Source: Negativicoccus succinicivorans (GTDB lineage: Bacteria > Bacillota > Negativicutes > Veillonellales > Negativicoccaceae). From it: a DNA stretch of 10,664 nt. A model generated the notes under the pieces. It ran no database searches and was not told the DNA's origin. It was given only the letters and a program-made list of their open reading frames with translations. Position 1 is the first letter of the stretch. Each line of letters opens with the position of its first letter. Of this stretch, positions 5,783-10,664 are shown in pieces. The translations under genes and the position numbers were made by a program. Location of the stretch: the NCBI RefSeq assembly GCF_018373335.1, contig NZ_JAHAHH010000046.1, forward strand, positions 1 through 10,664, given 5' to 3'.

Positions 5783-5784
5783 GC

Positions 5785-6135
5785 TTACGCGTTTTTGGCA
5801 AGCTCGGTCAGCTTGGTGAACGCGGCCGGATCTTGAATGGCCATGTCGGAAAGCATCTTGCGGTTGATCGTGACACCCGCTTTGTTCAAGCCGGCGATCA
5901 AAGCGCTGTAATTCATGCCGTTCAGGCGGGCCGCCGCGTTAATACGGGCGATCCAGAGACGACGGAATTCGCGTTTTTTACGGCGACGGTCGCGGCGCGC
6001 ATACGCCAGCGAGTGCATTACCGATTCGTTCGCCTTTTTGAACTGGCGATTACGAGCACCACGATAGCCTTTCGCTAATTTTAAGATTTTTTTATGACGA
6101 CGGCGTGCGGTCACGCCTTTTTTTACTCGTGCCAT
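5785..6135 (-). CDS. rplT: 50S ribosomal protein L20
   Basis: L20 binds 23S rRNA early and is essential for large-subunit assembly; it also represses its own operon through the infC leader. The 116-residue protein begins MARVKKGVTARRRHKKILKLAKGY-like, with the long basic N-terminal helix, then the globular domain with FRRLWIARINAAAR (about 57-70) and NGMNYSALIAGL (about 72-83). AGGAGG lies upstream of ATG at 9-base spacing. It is the last gene of the infC-rpmI-rplT operon, the usual order in bacteria. Confidence 0.98.
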   Translation of the reverse strand: MARVKKGVTARRRHKKILKLAKGYRGARNRQFKKANESVMHSLAYARRDRRRKKREFRRLWIARINAAARLNGMNYSALIAGLNKAGVTINRKMLSDMAIQDPAAFTKLTELAKNA

Positions 6136-6153
6136 GAATGATTTCCTCCTGTC

Positions 6154-6351
6154 TTAGCCGTTCGGCAACATACGTTCCACGCGTTTTTGATCCGCTTTGC
6201 TGATCATTGCGGCTTTACGCAACTGACGCAGGCGTTTCGGCGTCTTCTTCTCTAAGATATGACTTTTGTATGCTTTCGAACGTTTGAATTGGCCGGTACC
6301 CGTTTTCTTGAAACGTTTAGCGGCGGCGCGTTTGGTTTTAATTTTCGGCAT
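6154..6351 (-). CDS. rpmI: 50S ribosomal protein L35
   Basis: L35 is a small basic large-subunit protein, always close to infC and rplT. The 65 residues start MPKIKTKRAAAKRFKKTG, the family signature, and end with the conserved KADQKRVERMLP-type tail. The start at 6351 was chosen because GAGGAGG lies 7 bases upstream and the protein then starts with the universal MPKxKT; an ATG five codons upstream lies in the infC stop region and overlaps the Shine-Dalgarno itself. It lies 11 bases downstream of infC. Confidence 0.97.
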   Translation of the reverse strand: MPKIKTKRAAAKRFKKTGTGQFKRSKAYKSHILEKKTPKRLRQLRKAAMISKADQKRVERMLPNG

Positions 6352-6362
6352 AATAAGCCTCC

Positions 6363-6875
6363 TCATTTACTTTTCGGTACTAACATCATCGTCATGTTGC
6401 GACCTTCGAGTTTCGGGCCGCGTTCCTGATCGGCCAGCTCTTTGAGTTCATCGGCGAACCGGACCAAGAGTTGTTCACCCAATTCCGGGTGGCTGAGTTC
6501 ACGGCCGCGGAACATGATCGTGACTTTGACTTTGCTTTCGTCTTCTAAGAAACGAATCGCGTTTTTCATCTTGACATAGAAGTCGTGGTCCTCGATATTC
6601 GGACGCAGCTTGACTTCTTTTACCGTGATGACTTTCTGCTTCTTGCGTGCTTCTTTTTCGCGTTTCTGCTGTTCGTAGCGGTACTTGCCGTAATTCATCA
6701 GACGGCAAACCGGCGGACGACCTTGCGGCGCGACTTCGACCAAATCCAAGCCGTGCTCTTCGGCGATCGCCAAGGCCTCGCGCTGCGACATGACGCCCAG
6801 CTGTTCGTTATCCTCGCTGACCAGCCGTACTTCGCGGGCACGAATTTGTTCGTTGATACGCAATTCTTTGCTAAT
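6363..6875 (-). CDS. infC: Translation initiation factor IF-3, AUU start codon
   Basis: IF3 binds the 30S subunit, prevents premature 50S joining and checks the start codon and initiator tRNA. The 170-residue product has both domains: N-terminal (about 1-75, RINEQIRAREVRL near 6-18 and PPVCRLMNYGKYRYE near 54-68), a Lys/Arg-rich linker helix, and the C-terminal domain (about 88-170, VKEVKLRPNIEDHDFYVK near 86-103). The start is ATT at 6873-6875: it gives the conserved N-terminus M-SKELRINEQ, AGGAGG (6885-6890) lies 9 bases upstream, and a stop codon lies in frame at 6882-6884. The first ATG or GTG in frame would delete conserved residues; a TTG at 6861-6863 is possible but has no suitable Shine-Dalgarno. 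AUU is the known self-limiting start of infC in E. coli and several Bacillota. Confidence 0.95.
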   Translation of the reverse strand: MSKELRINEQIRAREVRLVSEDNEQLGVMSQREALAIAEEHGLDLVEVAPQGRPPVCRLMNYGKYRYEQQKREKEARKKQKVITVKEVKLRPNIEDHDFYVKMKNAIRFLEDESKVKVTIMFRGRELSHPELGEQLLVRFADELKELADQERGPKLEGRNMTMMLVPKSK

Positions 6876-6920
6876 GGGGTTTCACCTCCTGAAAATGCAT
6901 TGGAAACCTAATCAAGCAAA

Positions 6921-6952
6921 ATAAAAAACGGACGGCAAGATGCCATCCGTCC
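6921..6952 (-). terminator. Attenuator hairpin in the infC leader
   Basis: On the minus strand ACGGATGGC pairs with GCCGTCCGT (9 bp, one G-T pair) around a 5-base loop, then TTTTTTATTTT (6918-6928). It lies about 45 bases upstream of infC. An AGATG segment just upstream could pair with CATCT in the hairpin, a possible antiterminator; this pairing is inferred by eye. Confidence 0.85.
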
Positions 6953-7026
6953 TGTTCCATCTGCGGAAACCCTAGTAACTGCACGTCGTGTAGGGTGAGA
7001 AGCGGATGACTTCTACTTGATCATTA
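6953..7026 (-). ncRNA. L20-type leader of infC-rpmI-rplT
   Basis: The minus-strand leader from the predicted start near 7027 contains GAAG-TCATCCG-CTTC, then CACCCTA, an arm, and TAGGGTTTCC, in which CCCTA pairs with TAGGG. The CTTCTCACC and TAGGGTTT blocks followed by a terminator match the L20 leader seen upstream of infC in Bacillota, where L20 binding promotes premature termination. The gene-free stretch between infC and tmcAL holds this leader, its terminator and three promoters. Confidence 0.75.
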
Positions 7027-7033
7027 CTGATTA

Positions 7034-7062
7034 ATCATACCAAACAAAAGCGATTCTGTCAA
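7034..7062 (-). promoter_or_regulatory. SigmaA-type promoter of infC, proximal
   Basis: A perfect TTGACA (7057-7062) is followed by 17 bases and TATGAT (7034-7039) on the minus strand, with TGG before the -10. The predicted start is near 7027, just before the L20-type leader. Confidence 0.82.
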
Positions 7063-7101
7063 CTTACTTTTTAGAAAAGGTATCTTTTATTCAGTTCGTT
7101 C

Positions 7102-7130
7102 AGTATAAAAAATTCTCCGCAACTTGTCAA
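7102..7130 (-). promoter_or_regulatory. SigmaA-type promoter of infC, distal
   Basis: TTGACA (7125-7130), 17 bases, TATACT (7102-7107) on the minus strand. It lies 68 bases upstream of the proximal promoter. Its -35 box overlaps the -35 box of the plus-strand promoter of tmcAL. Confidence 0.78.
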
Positions 7131-7152
7131 GCATTCGTCGCCGTCGTATACT
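7124..7152 (+). promoter_or_regulatory. Promoter of tmcAL, sharing its -35 with infC
   Basis: TTGTCA (7124-7129), 17 bases, TATACT (7147-7152) on the plus strand. TTGTCAA at 7124-7130 serves as -35 on both strands. The start near 7159 leaves a leader of about 97 bases with a GC-rich hairpin CGCGCC/GGCGCG (7166-7185). That hairpin has no T-run, so it is not a terminator. Confidence 0.65.
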
Positions 7153-7255
7153 GACCGCAAGGAAACGCGCCGCCCTAAAGGCGCGCCGTCGTTTCATCCG
7201 TCCGAAAAAAACAAAACGCCGGACCGCTGTTATTTTTTTACATGAAGGAGTTCGC

Positions 7256-8452
7256 ATGTCATCCGCTACCGAAGTCGCAGGCATTATCGCCGAATACAAC
7301 CCGTTGCATCAGGGGCATGTCGCCCAAATCAATACCGTGCGCAAAGCATTCGGCGAGGCGCCGCTCGTGATCGCGCTCACGGGCTCGTTCGTGCAGCGCG
7401 GCGAGCCCGCCGTGGCCGATCCGTGGACACGAGCACGCTGGGCGCTGCGCGCCGGCGCGGACTTGGTGGTGGAACTGCCCGCGGTATTTGCGCTGCGCAG
7501 CGCGGAGCATTTCGCGGCGGGCGGCGTGCGACTGCTGCACGCTCTCGGCGTGACAACCTTGGTGTGCGGCGCGGAAAATCCCGACCTCGCGGCGCTGAAA
7601 AAACTGGCCGACGGTCCGGATCCGACCGCGTTACAGACGGCATTGGCGCGGGGATTAAGTTATCCCGCCGCCATGGAGGCCGCGTTCGCCGCCACCGACC
7701 CCGATATCGCGCCGCTTTTACGCACACCGAATAACATTTTAGCCGCCGGCTACCTGCGCGCGATCGAACGCTACGCGCCGTCGCTCCGCTTGCTGCCTCT
7801 ACTGCGCGAGCGCTCCGACAACGCGACGGATATCGCGGGGGTTTCCGGCAGCGCCGTGCGCGCGCGATTACGAGAAGGCCTCGTGCCGCGCGATATGCTG
7901 CCCGCGTATACGTATGACGATCTCACGGAGGCCCTGCAGGCGGGCGTCGTGCCTCAACCGGAGCGGTATGAAACGCTCGCTCTGCAGGCGTTGCGTTTGC
8001 TGACGCCCGCGACACTTGCCCGACTCGGCGAATTTTCCGAAGGTTTGGAAGATCGCTGGTATGCGGCGCGCGGCGCGGCGACGCTTGCGGAATTTTGGGC
8101 CGATGTCAAAACCAAACGCTATCCGCAGACGCGGCTTTCCCGATTACTGGCACAGGTTCTGCTCAACATGCGCCGACAGGATTTGAATGATGCCGACAAG
8201 ACCGGACCGGCTTGGATCTATCCGCTCGCGTTCACGCCGCGCGGAGCGGCCTTATTGCGCAACGTCACGCTTCCCGTTCTCGACCGCTACGGCAAAATGC
8301 GTAAAGCGTTGCCGCCGCAAGTCGTCAACCGGCTCGTGTATGATGAGCGCGCCACCGACTTGGCCGCGCTTTGCCGCGCCAACGCGGAATACCGCGCGGG
8401 CGGCGCGCGCTTTTATCGCCGACCCGTGACGATGAACGAGGAGGCGCAATGA
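7256..8452 (+). CDS. tmcAL: tRNA(Met) cytidine acetate ligase TmcAL (YlbM)
   Basis: TmcAL acetylates C34 of elongator tRNA-Met using acetate and ATP, making ac4C that keeps AUG reading accurate. It belongs to the nucleotidyltransferase superfamily. The 398 residues show GIIAEYNPLHQGH at 9-21 with the HxGH nucleotide-binding motif, GSFVQRGEPAV at 43-53, TPNNILAAGYL at 167-177, SGSAVRARL at 207-215 (the second nucleotide motif) and KTKRYPQTRLSR at 285-296, a strong family signature. Start ATG at 7256 is preceded by GAAGGAG at 7244-7250. An open frame extends 44 codons upstream but includes the promoter and an Arg/Lys-rich shadow sequence, so it was excluded. The stop overlaps the permease start as ATGA. 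Confidence 0.95.
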   Translation: MSSATEVAGIIAEYNPLHQGHVAQINTVRKAFGEAPLVIALTGSFVQRGEPAVADPWTRARWALRAGADLVVELPAVFALRSAEHFAAGGVRLLHALGVTTLVCGAENPDLAALKKLADGPDPTALQTALARGLSYPAAMEAAFAATDPDIAPLLRTPNNILAAGYLRAIERYAPSLRLLPLLRERSDNATDIAGVSGSAVRARLREGLVPRDMLPAYTYDDLTEALQAGVVPQPERYETLALQALRLLTPATLARLGEFSEGLEDRWYAARGAATLAEFWADVKTKRYPQTRLSRLLAQVLLNMRRQDLNDADKTGPAWIYPLAFTPRGAALLRNVTLPVLDRYGKMRKALPPQVVNRLVYDERATDLAALCRANAEYRAGGARFYRRPVTMNEEAQ

Positions 8453-9567
8453 AACAATTATGGACCGCTTTTACGCACGACAAAATGCTCATCATCGCAT
8501 CCGTCATCGCATTTCTGACGATGCTGATCGTGCCGCCCGACAGAACCTACCTGTCGTACTTTAACGGCCGCACGCTGGTATCCATGTGGCTCCTGATGAT
8601 GGTCATCGCCGGTTTGCGCCGCAACCATTTTTTCCGTTGGCTCGCCCGTCGTCTGCTGCAGATCGGCGACAAGACGCATCACGTGGTGCTCGCGCTACTG
8701 TTTTTCGCTTTCGCCATGGCGACTTTCGTCACGAATGATGTCGCGATTTTCATCACTTTACCGCTCGCGATGCGCACCTTGCGCGGCGCGGGGCTGATGC
8801 AATACGGCGCGTTCGTCGCGGTGCTCGTCGGTCTCGCCGCCAACTGCGGCAGCATGCTGACGCCGATCGGCAATCCGCAAAATATGTTTTTATTTTCCGC
8901 GACCCAACTGACCGCGCTGGAAATTCTCAAGACGACCGGCCCGTTCGCGCTGCTCGCCGCGTTTCTCATGTACCGACGCGTCAGCATACGCTTGCCGCAT
9001 ACGCCGATTGTCATTCAGGAATTCAAACCGTTGTCGGCGCAGTCCAAACGCAATATCGCGCTCTATCTCGGCGCGTTGCTCGTCGCCCTGCTCGCGATCG
9101 GCAATGTGTTGCCTCTGTATCCTACGGCGGGCGTGCTCTTTATTTTGACCTATCTCATCTACCCGCACACGCATCGCCACGTGGATTACGGTCTGCTGCT
9201 CACGCTGTGCGCGTTTTTTGTCATCGCCGGCAACGCCGTCCGCATGGATTGGCTCGCTGCCTATATTGTGCCGCTGCTGACGCGCTTGCCGTTTACCACC
9301 GCGCTCGTCTTGAGTCAATGTATCAGCGATGTGCCGACCGCGATATTACTCGAACCGTTCGGCGCGCCGCCGCGCTCTCTTTTGCTCGGCGTGAATCTCG
9401 GCGCGTGGGGAAGCCCTGTCGCCAGTCTCGCGAGCCTCATCGTGTTCCGCCTCTACAAGCGCGAAAAGGAAACGTATCCGCCCGCATTTTTGCCGAATTT
9501 CATCCGCAACAACGCGTACTTCCTCTTGCCGGGATTACTGCTCGCGCTGCTGCTCGGCTATCGTTAA
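8449..9567 (+). CDS. SLC13/ArsB-like (ion transporter superfamily) permease
   Basis: A 372-residue membrane protein with about 10 predicted hydrophobic segments (examples near residues 13-29, 42-55, 78-94, 112-128, 146-156, 191-214, 240-252, 282-298, 318-334 and 358-371). It shows the inverted repeat typical of the ion transporter superfamily: TNDVAIF (95-101) with TPIGNPQN (128-135) in the first half, and SQCISDVPTA (299-308) with GVNLGAWGSP (324-333) in the second. The GNPQN motif suggests an anion or Na+-coupled carrier related to YbiR and ArsB; the substrate is not deducible. The start at 8449 overlaps the tmcAL stop (ATGA), with GAGGAGG 6 bases upstream, and gives a sensible first membrane segment. 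Co-transcription with tmcAL is likely, but no functional link is obvious. Confidence 0.85.
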   Translation: MKQLWTAFTHDKMLIIASVIAFLTMLIVPPDRTYLSYFNGRTLVSMWLLMMVIAGLRRNHFFRWLARRLLQIGDKTHHVVLALLFFAFAMATFVTNDVAIFITLPLAMRTLRGAGLMQYGAFVAVLVGLAANCGSMLTPIGNPQNMFLFSATQLTALEILKTTGPFALLAAFLMYRRVSIRLPHTPIVIQEFKPLSAQSKRNIALYLGALLVALLAIGNVLPLYPTAGVLFILTYLIYPHTHRHVDYGLLLTLCAFFVIAGNAVRMDWLAAYIVPLLTRLPFTTALVLSQCISDVPTAILLEPFGAPPRSLLLGVNLGAWGSPVASLASLIVFRLYKREKETYPPAFLPNFIRNNAYFLLPGLLLALLLGYR

Positions 9568-9585
9568 GTCGGTCATTTACGCCAC

Positions 9586-9614
9586 AAAAAAAGAACCGTT
9601 GCCGGTTCTTTTTT
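9586..9614. terminator. Shared bidirectional terminator of the permease and pyrR
   Basis: A perfect 8-bp stem AAGAACCG/CGGTTCTT (9591-9598 with 9603-9610), loop TTGC, with A-run (9586-9592) and T-run (9609-9614) on either side. The permease ends 23 bases before it on the plus strand. On the minus strand the pyrR stop codon (9613-9615) overlaps the A/T flank, so the converging genes share one hairpin. Confidence 0.9.
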
Positions 9615-10146
9615 ATTCCGCTTTTTCGCGCAACCAGACGCGATCGTTGCCGTCGATTTCCAACAATTCGACCGCCACGTCCTCGCGCTCGGCGGTCGGC
9701 ACATTTTTACCGACATAATCCGCTCGAATGGGCAGTTCCCGATGACCGCGATCCACCAACACCGCCAGTTGAATGGCGCGCGGGCGTCCCATCGCCATGA
9801 TGGCGTTCAGCGCGCTGCGCACCGTTCGTCCCGTGTAGAGCACGTCGTCCACCAGCAGCACGAGTTTGCCGTTCACATCGATCGGCGGCAAGCTGCTTTG
9901 CGCCGGCGCGGCTTTTTCATCATCGCGAAAGGCCGTCACGTCCAACGCGTAGACCGCGACCTTCACTCCTTCGATGGCTTCGACTTGGCGCGCCAGACGT
10001 TCGGCCAGCGGCTCCCCGCGCGTTTCGATACCGATAAACACGGCATCTTCCAAGCCGCGGTTGCGTTCCAAACATTCATGTCCTATGCGTCGCACGACAC
10101 GCCGTATCGTTTCGGCATCGAGCAGTAAAGTTTTATTTTTCCACAT
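9613..10146 (-). CDS. pyrR: Pyrimidine attenuation regulator / uracil phosphoribosyltransferase PyrR
   Basis: PyrR binds pyr leader mRNA when UMP or UTP is high and promotes termination; most also have weak uracil phosphoribosyltransferase activity. The 177 residues have the type I phosphoribosyltransferase fold with the PRPP loop VLLVDDVLYTGRTVRSA at 96-112 and the later DRGHRELPIRADYVGKNVPT at 132-151, both strong PyrR signatures. The start at 10146 was chosen because GGGAGG lies 8 bases upstream and the product then begins MWKNKTLLLD, close to the family. Its ATG overlaps the rluD stop as TAATG. A terminator follows immediately, and no pyr biosynthetic genes or uracil permease follow as in Bacillus, so any targets lie elsewhere. 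Confidence 0.95.
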   Translation of the reverse strand: MWKNKTLLLDAETIRRVVRRIGHECLERNRGLEDAVFIGIETRGEPLAERLARQVEAIEGVKVAVYALDVTAFRDDEKAAPAQSSLPPIDVNGKLVLLVDDVLYTGRTVRSALNAIMAMGRPRAIQLAVLVDRGHRELPIRADYVGKNVPTAEREDVAVELLEIDGNDRVWLREKAE

Positions 10147-10664
10147 TACGCTTCCTCCCGGGCCTTCGTCAGGCACGCGGCAAAATCTTCCGGCCACGGC
10201 GCGGTCACGGTGATCCGTTCGCCGTCCGCCGGTCGGTCAAATGAAAGTTCGGCGGCGTGTAACGCCTGTCCTTCGATCGGGAAGCGATCGCGTTTACGCC
10301 CGTAGAGCGGGTCCTGCACGATCGGATACCCGATATAGGATAAATGCACGCGAATTTGATGCGTTCGTCCCGTTTCGAGCGCCAAACGCAGCAGCGCGTA
10401 GTGCGGCATGCGTTCGACCACCGCAAAATGCGTCGTCGCGTCACGTCCGTCAGGCAACACCGCCTGACGCAGTCGGTCGCGCGCGTCCCGTCCGAGCGCC
10501 AATTTGATAATGCCGCGTTCGTTCGAGGGATTACCGTGCACCAGCGCGTAGTAAATTCGTCCCGCCGAATGCGCGCGGATTTGCGCCTGCAGGCTGTCGC
10601 GACCGCGCGGCGTTTTCGCCGCCACCAACAGTCCGGACGTGTCTCGATCCAAACGATGCACGAT
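10146..10664 (-). CDS. rluD: RluD-family rRNA pseudouridine synthase (5' end cut off)
   Basis: Enzyme of the RluA/RluD group that converts uridines to pseudouridine, commonly positions 1911, 1915 and 1917 of 23S rRNA for RluD itself. Only the last 172 codons are inside the window; the N-terminus, including any S4 RNA-binding domain, lies beyond the edge. The catalytic motif HRLDRDTSGL is at visible residues 3-12, with Asp6 the catalytic aspartate. TGRTHQIRVHLSYIGYP near 98-114 and DPLYG near 117-121 are further family signatures. The order rluD-pyrR matches Bacillus ylyB-pyrR, so this is more likely the YlyB-type member than RluB or RluE, which belong to a different family; the exact target site is uncertain. 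Confidence 0.93.
   Translation of the reverse strand: MVHRLDRDTSGLLVAAKTPRGRDSLQAQIRAHSAGRIYYALVHGNPSNERGIIKLALGRDARDRLRQAVLPDGRDATTHFAVVERMPHYALLRLALETGRTHQIRVHLSYIGYPIVQDPLYGRKRDRFPIEGQALHAAELSFDRPADGERITVTAPWPEDFAACLTKAREEA

Noticed and set aside
5090..5836. 248-codon open frame on the plus strand
   Set aside because: It runs antisense through secE, rpmG, the rpmG promoter and a terminator; all of these are better supported.
6352..6366. Earlier ATG for rpmI (five extra residues)
   Set aside because: It lies in the ribosome binding site and infC stop; the downstream ATG gives the universal MPKxKT N-terminus.
7124..7255. Open frame upstream of tmcAL coding an Arg/Lys-rich N-terminal extension
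   Set aside because: It includes the predicted promoter and its -10, has no ribosome binding site, and TmcAL proteins start near the GIIAEYNP motif. The basic residues come from GC-rich repeats of CGT/CGC.
1..10664. Mobile elements, CRISPR arrays or defence genes
   Set aside because: No transposase, integrase, direct-repeat array or cas-like gene was seen; all long genes are assigned to housekeeping families or a permease.

Overview
The window carries 18 protein genes, two of them cut by the window ends, and almost every gene is a housekeeping gene of translation, transcription or cell division. The sequences are typical of Bacillota (Firmicutes). The divIC-yabR-tilS neighbourhood and the rluD-pyrR pair match Bacillus/Clostridium-type gene order, Shine-Dalgarno sites are strong (AGGAGG), promoters are sigmaA-type, and three Firmicutes-style ribosomal-protein leaders are present. 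The fairly high GC of coding DNA and the absence of sporulation genes (yabP, yabQ, spoIIE) around divIC would fit a non-sporulating, GC-richer lineage such as Negativicutes. That placement is an inference and was not tested. I found no mobile element, CRISPR array, tRNA or rRNA.

Layout. (1) Positions 1-2127, minus strand: divIC, yabR (S1-domain protein), a short ppx/gppA, and the 5' part of tilS. yabR has a very good promoter of its own, and an intrinsic terminator lies between yabR and ppx. (2) Positions 2185-5659, minus strand: one long unit, rpmG-secE-nusG-rplK-rplA-rplJ-rplL. It starts at a TTGACA-17-TAAAGT promoter and ends at a strong hairpin after rplL. A likely L1-binding site precedes rplK, and an L10 leader with its own terminator (attenuator) precedes rplJ. 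(3) Positions 5750-7130, minus strand: infC-rpmI-rplT, driven by two tandem sigmaA promoters through an L20-type leader with a terminator. infC uses an AUU start codon. (4) Positions 7124-9614, plus strand: tmcAL and a 372-residue SLC13/ArsB-like permease, overlapping by ATGA. Their promoter shares its -35 box with the outer infC promoter on the opposite strand. (5) Positions 9591-10664, minus strand: rluD-family pseudouridine synthase (5' end missing) and pyrR, ending at a hairpin shared with the converging permease gene.

The central theme is feedback control of ribosome synthesis. Within about 4 kb there are likely autoregulatory sites for L20, L1 and L10, plus IF3 control through its AUU codon. 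The most unusual point of organisation is that rplL is followed by a terminator and divIC, not by rpoB-rpoC, while the infC-rpmI-rplT operon lies directly upstream of rpmG-secE-nusG. I see no convincing new biological system; the interest lies in the regulatory sites and the rearranged gene order.
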